Assembly: GCA_021730225.1 (NCBI GenBank)
Contig: CP072532.1
Coordinates: 455,230-519,229, forward strand
Source: Candidatus Vesicomyidisocius sp. Agig_15_S12
GTDB taxonomy: Bacteria; Pseudomonadota; Gammaproteobacteria; PS1; Pseudothioglobaceae
Length of the DNA stretch: 64,000 nucleotides
Direction of reading: 5' to 3'
Part shown: piece after piece, positions 20,615 through 31,000 of the stretch
Position numbering within the stretch: position 1 is the stretch's first letter
Layout: the number at the start of each line of letters is the position of its first letter
Translations under genes and position numbers: made by a program
Notes under the pieces: model-generated
What the model saw: only the letters and a program-made list of their open reading frames with translations
What the model was told of the DNA's origin: nothing
Database searches by the model: none

Positions 20615-21145
20615 TTATTGATAAATAAACTCAACACGCCTATTTTTCTGCCATGCACCTTCATCGTGTTGTTGAATCATGGGCTTTTCTTCACCAAAAC
20701 TAATAACTTTAATTCTTGAAGAAAGATCATACAGGCTTAATACTTCTTTAACATTCAAAGCACGATTTTCACCTAGTGCTAAGTTATATTCACGTGTACC
20801 GCGTTCATCTGCATGACCTTCTAGACGTAATGTTAGTGTTGGATTATTACGCATAAAGTTTGCATGTTTGATAATTTGTTCAATTGAGGTCTTATCAATC
20901 TCAGCGCCATCATCAGAAAAATATAAAATAAAGTTAACACCAGTCTTTCTAAAGCTTGTTACAATAACTGATTCAGTAATACTTGCTATACTTGTAATAT
21001 CGAAAACATTTTCTTGCACGTGTTTCATTCTATCTTCAATGGAAACTATGCTTGACTTAGTTAATACTTTTCTATACAAATCGTTCCCAGATAAACATGA
21101 TGACAACAGTACTACTACTATTAACAAGGATATTAATTTTAACAT
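20615..21145 (-). CDS. pal: Peptidoglycan-associated lipoprotein Pal
   Basis: 176 residues. The N-terminal lipoprotein signal ends in the lipobox LLSSC (Cys near residue 17). The OmpA-like peptidoglycan-binding domain covers about residues 70-175, with NPTLTLRLEGHADERGTREY and ALGENRALNVKEVL carrying the Asp and Arg that bind diaminopimelate. The usual 'VYFDFDS' strand has drifted to ILYFSDDGAEI. Pal ties the outer membrane to the wall with TolB. It lies 11 bp after tolB. Confidence 0.95.
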   Translation of the reverse strand: MLKLISLLIVVVLLSSCLSGNDLYRKVLTKSSIVSIEDRMKHVQENVFDITSIASITESVIVTSFRKTGVNFILYFSDDGAEIDKTSIEQIIKHANFMRNNPTLTLRLEGHADERGTREYNLALGENRALNVKEVLSLYDLSSRIKVISFGEEKPMIQQHDEGAWQKNRRVEFIYQ

Positions 21146-21156
21146 TTTAACGGTGC

Positions 21157-22431
21157 CTATTTTAAATAATGTGACCAGTTTGGTTCTCTCACTTCTCCCA
21201 CTTTACTAGTTAGATCGAAAATTTTACGACCCCATGTTGAAACCACAGAAAGTACTCCAAACCCGCCTTGGTTAGTAGCAAAGATAATCATATCTCCATT
21301 TGGCGAGAAGAATGGAGACTCATCTAGTTGATTATTAGTCATGACTGTTAAGTCTTTAGTAGCAATATCTAATAAAGCGATACGATAATCTTGATCTATC
21401 TTATGTATCATAATCAAGCTTTTACCATCAGGTGAAAAAACGGCTTTGGCATTATATTTGCCTTTAAAAGTTACTCTATTAATTCTATTAGTTTTTAAAT
21501 CTTTAATATAAACTTGTACTTGTCCAGAACGATTAGAGGTAAATACAATTTTATTACCATCTGGTGAATAGCTTGCTTCAGTATCAATACCCATATCTAT
21601 AGTTAAGCGTGTTAGTTTTTTAGAGGATAAATGATAGGAATAAATATCTGCGTTACCATTTTTAGATAATGTAAGTAAGAGGATTCCACCATTAGGATGC
21701 CAAGAAGGTGATGAAGAAATACCATCAAAATAAGGTATTTTTTGTATTTTCCTACGTATAAATGGGTATTGAATGAACACCTCTGAACGAGAGTTTTTAA
21801 AAAACACATAAGCAATCTTATCCTGTTTAGGCGACCAAACAGGGGACAAAATAGGTTCTCTAGATTTTAAGATAGTTTGGGGATTTTGGGCATCAGAATC
21901 TGATATCTCTAAGCGATATTCACGTTCACCTTTATTCTTATTAATAACAGTAATATAGGCTAGACGCGTATTAAAAAACCCTCTCTTACCTAGTAAGGCA
22001 TGATAAATTTGATCAGATAAATAGTGGGCAGCTCTTCTAATACCATTATTATGTACGGTAAGTGTATCTTTATAAAGTGTTTTCTTAGAATAAACATCCA
22101 GTAATTTAATCTCAACATTAAAAATTTTTTTACTAATCTTTTCTAACTTACCTAGTACAATAGCTTCAATTTTTTTTGCCTTCCATTTATCAAAACTAGG
22201 TTCATTACTAATGACATAATTTGTATTAACAACACTAAATTCGCCTGAACGATTAAAATTATTACGCATAATATCTGCAATGATTTTTCCTTGGCTTGCA
22301 TCATCTACAACAAAAAAATCAGAAATAACAATAGGAAAAGTATTTCCATCATGTTTGAAAATGGTGACTTCTAATACTGCCCAAGAAAGAGTTGTATAAA
22401 GTGATAAAATAAAAACAATAAATTGTTTCAT
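21157..22431 (-). CDS. tolB: Tol-Pal system periplasmic protein TolB
   Basis: 424 residues, the usual TolB length. A signal peptide (cleavage near LSWA) precedes an N-terminal alpha/beta domain (about 20-160). A WD40-like beta-propeller of repeated 'SPDG.KI.F.S.R.G' blades follows (for example ASYSPDGNKIVFTSNRSGQ and AVFSPDGKSLIMI). It binds Pal and, in complete systems, TolA. The ATG overlaps the iscX stop (ATGA), implying translational coupling to iscX rather than to tolA as in E. coli. Confidence 0.96.
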   Translation of the reverse strand: MKQFIVFILSLYTTLSWAVLEVTIFKHDGNTFPIVISDFFVVDDASQGKIIADIMRNNFNRSGEFSVVNTNYVISNEPSFDKWKAKKIEAIVLGKLEKISKKIFNVEIKLLDVYSKKTLYKDTLTVHNNGIRRAAHYLSDQIYHALLGKRGFFNTRLAYITVINKNKGEREYRLEISDSDAQNPQTILKSREPILSPVWSPKQDKIAYVFFKNSRSEVFIQYPFIRRKIQKIPYFDGISSSPSWHPNGGILLLTLSKNGNADIYSYHLSSKKLTRLTIDMGIDTEASYSPDGNKIVFTSNRSGQVQVYIKDLKTNRINRVTFKGKYNAKAVFSPDGKSLIMIHKIDQDYRIALLDIATKDLTVMTNNQLDESPFFSPNGDMIIFATNQGGFGVLSVVSTWGRKIFDLTSKVGEVREPNWSHYLK

Positions 22432-22622
22432 TCCCTTTCTTCTATCCAGTTCATTTGAATAACCTCAAGAATTTTTTCACCTGATTTGTTTACATCATCA
22501 TCAAATCCATTCAGCGTAATAACCATCTGTCTAAGATCAACAAAATTAACAATACAAGGATTAATCTTTGGATAAGTATCGTTTAAAGCTATTGCAATAT
22601 CTAAAGAATCTGTCCAAATCAT
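22428..22622 (-). CDS. iscX: Fe-S cluster assembly protein IscX
   Basis: 64 residues, nearly the 66 of E. coli IscX (YfhJ). Recognisable blocks are WTDSLDIAIALNDTYP near the start, NFVDLRQMVITLNGFDDD in the middle and GEKILEVIQMNWIEE at the end. IscX binds IscS and iron and modulates cluster assembly. It is usually the last gene of the isc operon; here it stands alone in front of tolB and overlaps it by 4 bp. Other isc genes are not in the window. Confidence 0.93.
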   Translation of the reverse strand: MIWTDSLDIAIALNDTYPKINPCIVNFVDLRQMVITLNGFDDDVNKSGEKILEVIQMNWIEERE

Positions 22623-22696
22623 AAAAGTTCCTTAAGGCAAAATTTAATTTTAACCAAACTAAGGTTTACTATGTATAAATTTAGTAGTTTTTCTAA

Positions 22697-24799
22697 TCAC
22701 ATCCTGCTAACCTCTCTAACAAATTTTAACGTCTTTAATTGTACAAATACTTGATTTAATTGACTAACATTTGTAACACTAATCACTATATTAAGTGATT
22801 TGATAGTATTATTTTTTTCTTGAATCTCTAAAAACTCAATATTAATTTTCATCTTTGAAATAACACTGGTAATAGAGGCGAGTGTGCCTCTTTGGTTGGC
22901 AACATCCACGTCAATCATTGCTTTAAATTCCTCATCATCATTAGCCTGCCAATCAATGTTAAGCCATTGTGCATTTTTACTTTTAGCACGAACTAAATTA
23001 GCACAAATCAATCTATGTACCACCATACCTTTAGAGGTTGTTAAAACACCAGCTACTTTATCGCCAGGAATAGGATGACAACAAGAAGCAAAACTAATTG
23101 CTTTTCCTTGAGTTTTATGAATACTAATATTTTGAATTGTATTTTTGATATTATCTCCTTGCAACTTGTTCAGTGCAACTGATACTAAAATCTCAGAAAG
23201 TCCAATTTTCATGTACATGTCTTCTTTAGAATTACAATGTAACGCTTTAATACATTTTATCCATTGAACCTCATCAATATTATCTGTATCTATATTTTGA
23301 TAATCAAGTGCATTGGTTAATAAATACTCTCCTAACTGAATTAATTCAGAGGCTGACTCATTCTTAAGATACGCTTTAATTGAAGATCTAGCTTTTATAG
23401 TAACAACAATTTGTAACCAAGAAGATCTAGGAACGGCCTTATCGTCGGTAATAATTTCAATAGTCTGTCCTGATTTTAATTCGGTAGAAATAGGTGTAAC
23501 AACTTGATCAATTTTAGCTCTAAGAGTATGATTACCGATACTGGTATGTACCATATAGGCAAAATCAAGCACAGTCGATTTATAAGGTAATTGAATAATA
23601 TCACCTTCAGGGGTGAAAACAAATACCTCAGAAGGAAATAAATCCGCCTTAGTTTCTTCTAAAAACTCAATAGAAGTACCTGAATTTTGTTGAATATCTA
23701 ATAACGAACCCAACCAGTTATTAGCTAATTCTGATTTATGGTTAGAACTGCTCTTATAATGCCAATGTGCAGCAATACCATATTCTGAAATAAAATGCAT
23801 ATCAGATGAACGAATTTGCACTTCAATAAAAATTTTATTAGAACCAAATAATACCGTGTGTAACGACTGATAACCGTTTGATTTTGGTAATGCTATGTAG
23901 TCTTTAAACTTACCCGGTAAGGGTTTGTACAAATTATGAATAATACCTAAGGATTGATAACATTGTGCAACATCAGCTACAATAATCCTAAGTGCATACA
24001 TATCCAATACTTGAGAAAACTTTAAATGTTTAATTTTCATTTTTCTATAAATACTACAAGGTTGTTTTCTACGACCATTAATTTCAACATTTGGCAAGCC
24101 TTCTTGACTTAACCGGTTCTTTATTTCATTCTCAATATGATTAATAACTTTCTTGCGATTACCACATTGTTTTTTAATTTGACTCACTAGAACCCTATTA
24201 CGAAATGGATAAATAATAGCAAAGCACAAATTATCCAATTTAACTCTAATACTATTAAGATCTAAACGACGCGCGATGGGTGCATGTATTTCTACCGTTT
24301 CTTTGGCAATTCTAAGTTGCTTGTCTCTGTTCATAGAGCCAAGTGTTTGCATATTATGTAAACGATCTGCTAGTTTGATTACTATAACTCGCATATCACC
24401 ACTCATAGCTAATAGTAACTTTCTAAAATTTTGTGCTTGCTTATCTGTATTTGAATGAAATTTAAACCCAGTTAGCTTAGAAACACCTTCCACAATATGT
24501 GCAATTTCATCACCAAAATCACATTTAATTTGCTCATAAGTGACCGAAGTATCCTCAATACAATCATGTAATATTGCCGCTACAATACAACAGTAGTCTA
24601 GCTTTAACTCTGCTAAAATCATGGCAACTGATATAGGATGGAATACATAAGCTTCACCTGACTGTCTGTATTGACCATCATGTGCTGTTGCCGCAACAAT
24701 ATAAGCCTGGTAAACACCTTCAACCTGTTTTTTAGACATATAGTTTTCTAGTGTATTACATAGCTCGCTTATCAGGATTCTTTTATCAGGTAATTTCAT
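22697..24799 (-). CDS. spoT: Bifunctional (p)ppGpp synthase/hydrolase SpoT
   Basis: 700 residues, as in E. coli SpoT (702). The HD hydrolase domain is intact: AHDGQYRQSGEAYVFHP near 39-55 and the catalytic HD in ILHDCIEDT at 78-79. The synthetase domain (about 235-350) contains KFKDYIALPKSNGYQSLHT. A TGS domain (VFVFTPEGDIIQLPY, about 395-455) and a C-terminal ACT domain (about 625-700) follow. It sets (p)ppGpp levels in starvation. With both active sites apparently intact, it could be the only RelA/SpoT protein in a reduced genome. rpoZ is not adjacent. It is divergent from bamD. Confidence 0.96.
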   Translation of the reverse strand: MKLPDKRILISELCNTLENYMSKKQVEGVYQAYIVAATAHDGQYRQSGEAYVFHPISVAMILAELKLDYCCIVAAILHDCIEDTSVTYEQIKCDFGDEIAHIVEGVSKLTGFKFHSNTDKQAQNFRKLLLAMSGDMRVIVIKLADRLHNMQTLGSMNRDKQLRIAKETVEIHAPIARRLDLNSIRVKLDNLCFAIIYPFRNRVLVSQIKKQCGNRKKVINHIENEIKNRLSQEGLPNVEINGRRKQPCSIYRKMKIKHLKFSQVLDMYALRIIVADVAQCYQSLGIIHNLYKPLPGKFKDYIALPKSNGYQSLHTVLFGSNKIFIEVQIRSSDMHFISEYGIAAHWHYKSSSNHKSELANNWLGSLLDIQQNSGTSIEFLEETKADLFPSEVFVFTPEGDIIQLPYKSTVLDFAYMVHTSIGNHTLRAKIDQVVTPISTELKSGQTIEIITDDKAVPRSSWLQIVVTIKARSSIKAYLKNESASELIQLGEYLLTNALDYQNIDTDNIDEVQWIKCIKALHCNSKEDMYMKIGLSEILVSVALNKLQGDNIKNTIQNISIHKTQGKAISFASCCHPIPGDKVAGVLTTSKGMVVHRLICANLVRAKSKNAQWLNIDWQANDDEEFKAMIDVDVANQRGTLASITSVISKMKINIEFLEIQEKNNTIKSLNIVISVTNVSQLNQVFVQLKTLKFVREVSRM

Positions 24800-24896
24800 T
24801 CAATAATAGTTAAATTGAAGTAAAAATATTTACCATTATAATGCAACTACACCAGTATAATTCTTCGCATATCTGTAATAAATAATACATTTAATC

Positions 24897-25664
24897 ATGA
24901 AAAAATTATTCATCATTCTACCTTTTTTAGTATTATTAATTAATGGTTGCTTCTGGCAAAAAGAAATTAAAACAGAATCTGTTACTAAAGGCTGGTCGCC
25001 AAAGACATTCTTTACTCAAGCTAAAGAACAAGAATCATTAGGATTAACAAATAAAGCTATCGAACTTTTTGAACAACTACAAGCTGCTTATCCTGGTTCA
25101 AAATATGCATTACAATCTAAGTTAGAAATTGCCTATGCATTGTATAAAAACAAAGACTATGACCAAGCAATTTATCATCTAAATAATTATATTAAAATTT
25201 ATCCAGAGCATTTTTCAACTCCATATGCTTATTATTTACGGGGTGTTGTTTCACAAGATAAATCCCACTCATTTTTAGATGACTACTTTACTGATAGTGC
25301 CCAACGTGGTGTTAATTCAGTACGTAACGCTTTTAACTACTATCTAGCATTGATTGATAAATTTCCAAAAACTGAGTATACTGAAGACGCTATAACACGT
25401 TTAATTGTACTTAGAAATATTTTATCAAGACATGAATTGTTCATAGCTATTTACTACACCAAAAAAGGGGCCAATATTGCTGCTATTAACCGCACTAAGT
25501 TTATTGTTGAAAAATATCAAAATACGCCATCAGTTCCTGCAGCACTACATTTAATGGCAACCAATTATGATGCTATTAACGCAGCTACACTAGCAAAAGA
25601 TACACGTCGAGTGCTAGAAAAAAATTACCCTTGGTATACACCTTATTATTCTTTGAAGAACTAA
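24897..25664 (+). CDS. bamD: Outer-membrane assembly lipoprotein BamD
   Basis: 255 residues. The lipoprotein signal peptide ends LINGC with the acylated Cys at 18. Five TPR-like repeats follow (FFTQAKEQESLGLTNKAIEL; SKLEIAYALYKNKDYDQAIY; AYYLRGVVSQDKSHSF; FAIYYTKKGANIAAINR-type segment). BamD is the essential lipoprotein of the BAM complex that folds beta-barrel proteins such as LptD. It is divergent from spoT with a 97-bp spacer and followed after 18 bp by the MFS gene. Confidence 0.96.
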   Translation: MKKLFIILPFLVLLINGCFWQKEIKTESVTKGWSPKTFFTQAKEQESLGLTNKAIELFEQLQAAYPGSKYALQSKLEIAYALYKNKDYDQAIYHLNNYIKIYPEHFSTPYAYYLRGVVSQDKSHSFLDDYFTDSAQRGVNSVRNAFNYYLALIDKFPKTEYTEDAITRLIVLRNILSRHELFIAIYYTKKGANIAAINRTKFIVEKYQNTPSVPAALHLMATNYDAINAATLAKDTRRVLEKNYPWYTPYYSLKN

Positions 25665-25682
25665 AGTTCTTAACCTGTCTAG

Positions 25683-26858
25683 ATGAATAAACAAGAGAGA
25701 GTTTTCACGTTTAAAATTTCTTTAATCATGACTACACGTATGTTAGGATTGTTTATGATTTTTCCTATATTTTCAGTCTATGCCAGTAAATACACCAATA
25801 CTACACCTTACTTAATAGGTTTAGCTATTGGTATCTATGGTTTAACTCAAGCATTATTGCAAATCCCATTTGGTTATTTGTCAGACAAGTATGGTAGAAA
25901 ATCCATGCTAGCTATTGGTCTTATTATCTTTTTTATTGGTAGTGTTGTAGTTGCTAATTCAACAGATATCATAAGCATTGTTATTGGTAGAGCCTTGCAG
26001 GGTTCAGGTGCTATTTCAGCAGTACTAATGGCATTTTTAGCAGATTTTATTAGCGAAAATCAACGTTCTAAAGCCAATGCTTTTGTGGGGATACAAATAG
26101 GCATAGCCTTTATGCTAGCCTTATTACTAGGCCCTATTATTAGCGCTAAATTAGGTATCTCTGGCTTATTTTGGGTTATTGCTTTGCTTTCTGTTATTGC
26201 TTTGATTATTGTTAGTACCATGCCAGAAATTAAACCTAAAGAACAATATGCTTTGTCAATTGTAAACATTAAAAAAGTACTCAGTATTGATTTACTACGA
26301 CTAGATTTCAGCATTTTTGCACTACATTTAATTTTAACTTGTGCTTTTATCGCCATGCCAATTATTTTAGAAGAAAACAATATTATTGACATTAAAGATA
26401 GTTGGCAAATATATCTACCTATTATCATATTATCTTTTATTGGTATGTTGCCAATGGTAATCTTGGCTTCCAAACATAAAAAAATTAAGCTTGTGTTTTT
26501 AAGTGCTATCACACTATTGATTATTAGCCAAATTTTGTTTTATCAAACACAACTCACATACACTTCATTCTTGATCCTCCTAACTTTATTTTTTATTGCT
26601 TTTAATGCATTAGAAGCTATTTTACCTTCACTCATAGCTTCAGGCGCAAGTGCTGATAAACGTGGCTTGGCTATGGGGTTGTATTCTACATCACAATTCT
26701 TAGGTGTGTTCGTTGGCGGGATTTCTGGTGGACGTATTTATAACATATTTAATCTAAATAGTGTATTCTTATTTACTACATTTATTGCAATTATTTGGTG
26801 GATAATCATCCTTACAACAAAGCAAACAACACTCATTAAACAAACAGCAAAACATTAA
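25683..26858 (+). CDS. YajR-like major facilitator superfamily transporter
   Basis: 391 residues with twelve predicted hydrophobic helices. The MFS loop 2-3 motif is visible as [16 protein letters not shown], and helix 1 ([19 protein letters not shown]) resembles the YajR family. The C-terminal cytoplasmic YAM domain of E. coli YajR (about 60 residues) is absent; the protein ends right after the last helix. Substrate unknown. It precedes ssb by 14 bp, an arrangement also known from pseudomonads (MFS gene next to ssb). Confidence 0.85.
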   Translation: MNKQERVFTFKISLIMTTRMLGLFMIFPIFSVYASKYTNTTPYLIGLAIGIYGLTQALLQIPFGYLSDKYGRKSMLAIGLIIFFIGSVVVANSTDIISIVIGRALQGSGAISAVLMAFLADFISENQRSKANAFVGIQIGIAFMLALLLGPIISAKLGISGLFWVIALLSVIALIIVSTMPEIKPKEQYALSIVNIKKVLSIDLLRLDFSIFALHLILTCAFIAMPIILEENNIIDIKDSWQIYLPIIILSFIGMLPMVILASKHKKIKLVFLSAITLLIISQILFYQTQLTYTSFLILLTLFFIAFNALEAILPSLIASGASADKRGLAMGLYSTSQFLGVFVGGISGGRIYNIFNLNSVFLFTTFIAIIWWIIILTTKQTTLIKQTAKH

Positions 26859-26872
26859 TTGGAGCAAAAAAA

Positions 26873-27370
26873 ATGTTAGGAATCAACAAAGTAATTTTAA
26901 TAGGTAATGTAGGTCAAAATATAGAATTAAAATATACCCCTGATGGTAGATCAGTAGCTAATTTATCCGTTGCAACTAATGAAAGATGGATAGACAAAAA
27001 TACAGGGCAAAAAGTTGATAGAACTGAGTGGCACAGAGTTAGTTTATTTGGAAAATTAGCTGACATTGCTAGTCAATATCTACACAAAGGTTCTAAAGTT
27101 TACATTGAAGGTAAATTAAAAACTCGCAAATGGCAAGACAAAACTGGTGCTGATCGCTATACAACTGAAATAGTTGTATCTGGCTTTAATGCCACATTAC
27201 AACTATTAGATCGTCGCGATAATACTGATGATATGAATAATACACTTCAATCTCAACAATCATCATCACCTCCTTCTGCATTTGTATCAAAACAAAAGAC
27301 AGTACCGCCAGTATCAGACCCTATCACACCTATTGATAATTCTGAATTTGATGATGATATCCCTTTTTAG
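26873..27370 (+). CDS. ssb: Single-stranded DNA-binding protein
   Basis: 165 residues. An N-terminal OB fold (1-112) with [21 protein letters not shown] and [20 protein letters not shown] is followed by a Gln/Ser/Pro-rich linker and the acidic protein-interaction tip DDDIPF. It binds ssDNA as a tetramer and recruits repair and replication proteins. A GGAG Shine-Dalgarno lies before the ATG, and transcription ends at the perfect palindrome at 27392-27427. Confidence 0.98.
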   Translation: MLGINKVILIGNVGQNIELKYTPDGRSVANLSVATNERWIDKNTGQKVDRTEWHRVSLFGKLADIASQYLHKGSKVYIEGKLKTRKWQDKTGADRYTTEIVVSGFNATLQLLDRRDNTDDMNNTLQSQQSSSPPSAFVSKQKTVPPVSDPITPIDNSEFDDDIPF

Positions 27371-27391
27371 AAATGGAAATATAAAGCTAGG

Positions 27392-27427
27392 CAATAAAAA
27401 ACCAGCACTAGTGCTGGTTTTTTATTG
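27392..27427. terminator. Bidirectional terminator, perfect 36-bp palindrome
   Basis: CAATAAAAAACCAGCACT (27392-27409) followed immediately by its exact reverse complement (27410-27427). The GC-rich core ACCAGCAC/GTGCTGGT is flanked by A and T tracts on both sides. It separates ssb from the converging sulfur globule gene and should stop both. Confidence 0.9.
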
Positions 27428-27441
27428 ATCATAATTTAATA

Positions 27442-27849
27442 TTACTTAACTGTTGGTGTTGGTATTACTGGTTTAGCAATTACTGGTTTAGCAATTACTG
27501 GTTTAGCAACTTTAGGTGCAATACCAGGCCCCCATGGAGTATTTACATAACCATTTGGAGCAAAACCATAACCATTACGACCATAACCATAACCATTACG
27601 ACCATAACCATTATAGTTGTTGTTCCAACCATTATCATCAAATTCATCAAACATATTACCCATTTCTTCTGCATACCAACGAGGATCCCAAAAATCATAT
27701 GGGTTATAGCCAAATATACCGTTATCTTCTTGATAACCGTAACTATTACGGTGGTTATAACCATTTCCCCAAGGGGAGTTATTACCACTCCAAAATGCAT
27801 TCACACTTATAGTAAACGTCAATAATGCTATTGTAAAAAAACTTTTCAT
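27442..27849 (-). CDS. Secreted Gly/Asn/Tyr/Trp-rich sulfur globule family protein
   Basis: 135 residues. A signal peptide (MKSFFTIALLTFTISVNA) is followed by a low-complexity mature chain rich in Gly, Asn, Tyr and Trp (SGNNSPWGNGYNHRNSYGY; NNNYNGYGRNGYGYGRNGYG). A central acidic segment DPRWYAEEMGNMFDEFDD and a tail with KPVIA repeats complete it. Composition and secretion signal match sulfur globule proteins, which coat intermediate sulfur droplets in thiotrophs such as Allochromatium. I infer storage of periplasmic sulfur during thiosulfate/sulfide oxidation. It is monocistronic, and its 3' end lies just inside the 36-bp terminator. A structural glycine-rich envelope protein of other function cannot be excluded. 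Confidence 0.75.
   Translation of the reverse strand: MKSFFTIALLTFTISVNAFWSGNNSPWGNGYNHRNSYGYQEDNGIFGYNPYDFWDPRWYAEEMGNMFDEFDDNGWNNNYNGYGRNGYGYGRNGYGFAPNGYVNTPWGPGIAPKVAKPVIAKPVIAKPVIPTPTVK
27464..27508 (-). repeat. Three perfect tandem copies of a 15-bp unit inside the sulfur globule gene
   Basis: The plus-strand unit ATTACTGGTTTAGCA occurs three times without change at 27464-27478, 27479-27493 and 27494-27508. On the coding strand it specifies the repeated pentapeptide AKPVI. A degenerate Gly-Tyr-Gly-Arg-Asn repeat lies further upstream in the same gene (about 27555-27610). Confidence 0.95.
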
Positions 27850-28026
27850 TGTTACATCTCCATTTAATCAAATTAAAGTATATTATAACATAATAATATA
27901 TTAACACTTAAATAAATATTGATCACATCAATAAAGATTCAAGACAATTATAATAATATTTTATTCGCCATGCCATTGCCATTTATTGCAAATTAGAACT
28001 TGTTATATACTTGTATAATGCTAATT

Positions 28027-31000
28027 ATGAATACAAAACAGATATTAAAATCCCTTTTAAATAAAAGAATTTTAGTACTTGATGGTGCTATGGGAACAAT
28101 GATTCAACAACACAAATTAACCGAAAAAGAGTATCGTGGCGATCGTTTTAAAGATTGGCATATCTTAGTTCAAGGTAATAATGATTTATTATCACTTACT
28201 CAGCCTCAGATTATCAAGAATATTCATAAAGAATATTTGAGAGTCGGAGCTGATATTATTGAAACTAATACTTTTAATGCTACTCGCACTTCTATGTCTG
28301 ATTATAAAATGGAGAAATTAGCCTATGAAATTAACTTTGAAAGTGCTAAAATTGCACGTCAAGCAGCAGATGAATTTTCAAGTGCTAAAAAACCAAGATT
28401 TGTTGCTGGTGTTATTGGTCCAACTTCACGAACTTGCTCTCTTTCACCAGATGTAAATGATCCTGGATTTAGAAATATTACTTTTGATGAGTTGGTTGAT
28501 GTTTATATAGAATCTACCCGTGGCTTGATTAAAGGTAGAGTAGATATTATTTTAATTGAAACCATTTTCGATACGCTCAATGCCAAAGCTGCTATCTTTG
28601 CGATTGAACAGGTCTTTGAAGATGACGGTATTGAGTTACCAATTATGATTTCTGGCACCATTACTGATGCTTCTGGTCGTACCCTATCTGGACAAATGAC
28701 TGAAGCTTTTTATAACTCATTGCGCCACGCTAAACCAATCTCTATTGGGCTTAATTGTGCACTAGGGCCTGATTTATTACGCCAATACGTAGCTGAAATG
28801 TCGCGTGTGGCTGATACCTATGTATCAGCTCATCCAAACGCTGGACTACCCAATGAATTTGGAGAATATGATTTAAATGCTCTAACCATGAGTGAACAGG
28901 TTAGTGAATGGGCAAGATCAGGTTTAGTAAATATATTAGGTGGTTGTTGCGGATCAACTCCTGATCATATTAAGGCAATTGCTGACTCAATTAATAGGAT
29001 ACCTCCTAGAAAGATTCCTACTATTAAACCAGAATGTCGCTTATCAGCGCTTGAAGCCTTTAATATTGGTAACGATTCACTTTTTATAAATATTGGTGAA
29101 CGCGCTAATATCACAGGTTCAGCTAAATTTAAACGTCTTATTCTTAACCAAGAATATGAAAAGGCGCTGGATATTTGCCGCACACAAGTAGAAGAAGGCG
29201 CACAAATAATTGATATCAATATGGACGAAGGTATGCTTGATGGTAAAACTGCCATGATTCGCTTTATGAATCTAATTGCCTCAGAACCTGATATTGCTAA
29301 AGTGCCACTAATAGTGGATTCTTCTAAATGGGAGATTATCGAAGCTGGACTTAAATGTACACAAGGAAAACCTATTGTCAACTCTATTTCACTCAAAGAA
29401 GGTAAGGCTAAATTTATACAATATGCCCGTCTATGTAAACGCTATGGTGCAGCAATTATCGTTATGGCATTTGATGAATATGGTCAGGCAGATACACAAG
29501 CTCGAAAAATTGAAATCTGTACAAAAGCCTATCACATTTTAGTTAATAACGTTCATTTTCCACCAGAAGATATTATTTTTGACCCTAATATTTTTGCGAT
29601 AGCAACAGGTATTGAAGAACACAATAATTACGGAATAGATTTTATTGAAGCCACACGCGCCATTAAAAAAAATCTACCTTACGCTAAAATATCTGGCGGT
29701 GTATCCAATGTATCATTTTCATTTAGAGGTAATAATACCGTGCGCGAAGCAATTCATTCAGTCTTTTTATATCATACTGTAAAAGCAGGTATGACAATGG
29801 GTATCGTTAATGCAGGGCAATTAATGGTTTATAATGATATTCACCCAGAACTTAAAAGAGCTGTTGAAGATGTTGTATTAAATACCAACAAACAAGCAGG
29901 AGAACGTTTAGTTGATATAGCCTTAAAATTTTCTAACACATTCGAGCAAAAAAATAATAAACAGGATCTAGAATGGCGTACATGGACAGTAGAAAAACGC
30001 CTAGAACATGCTTTAGTCAAGGGCATTACCACATATATTAATAAAGACACTCAAGAGGCATTCGATAAATTAGGTCGTCCTATCCTAGTCATTGAAGGCC
30101 CACTTATGAGTGGTATGAATGTAGTAGGTGATTTATTCAGTGCTGGAAAAATGTTCTTGCCTCAAGTAGTGAAATCAGCTCGAGTTATGAAAAAATCAGT
30201 AGCTTACTTAGATCCATTTTTAGAAGCTGAAAAAGAAAATTGTACTCCCAGCTCACAAGGTAGAATCTTAATGGCAACGGTTAAAGGAGATGTACACGAT
30301 ATTGGTAAAAATATTGTTAGCGTGGTACTTTCTTGTAATAATTATAAAATTATTGATCTAGGCGTAATGGTACCTACTGAAACCATACTTGAAACTGCTA
30401 GAAAAGAGAATGTAGATATTATCGGTTTATCAGGGCTAATCACGCCCTCACTAGATGAAATGGTGTTTGTCGCTAGAGAGATGACTCGTCAAGGCTTTAA
30501 ATTACCCTTAATGATTGGTGGTGCTACCACTTCTAAAGCACATACAGCCGTAAAAATTGAGCCAGAATATAACCATGGAGTTTTTTATGTAAAAGATGCT
30601 TCTAAATCCGTTGGCGTAGCAACTGCCCTACTATCAAAAACCCTTAAACAGCAACTTTTAACTGACACAAAGATCGATTATGAAAATGTACGTAAGCGTC
30701 GTATCAATAAAGGTAAAAGTAAACTTATTTCTCTAGAAAAAGCCAGAGCTAATAGACCTGATATTTCTTTTAACTCCATTATTAAACCTAAAAAATTAGG
30801 TATTCATGTTTTTAAAGATTATGATCTAGCTAAAATTTTCGAATTTATTGACTGGACACCATTTTTCCAAACTTGGGAATTAACCGGTAAATTTCCTGAT
30901 ATTTTAACGGATGAAATTGTAGGTGAATCTGCTAGTACACTATTTAATGATGCTAAGGTTTTATTTAAAAAAGTAATTAATGAAAGACTACTCAAGGCTA

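Noticed and set aside
26060-26512. 150-codon minus-strand frame inside the MFS gene
   Set aside because: It is antisense shadow; the plus-strand transporter is clearly the real gene.
27516-27812. Open frames rich in His/Tyr/Asn opposite and beside the sulfur globule gene
   Set aside because: They are shadows of the repetitive glycine-rich coding sequence; only the minus-strand frame has a signal peptide and sensible composition.
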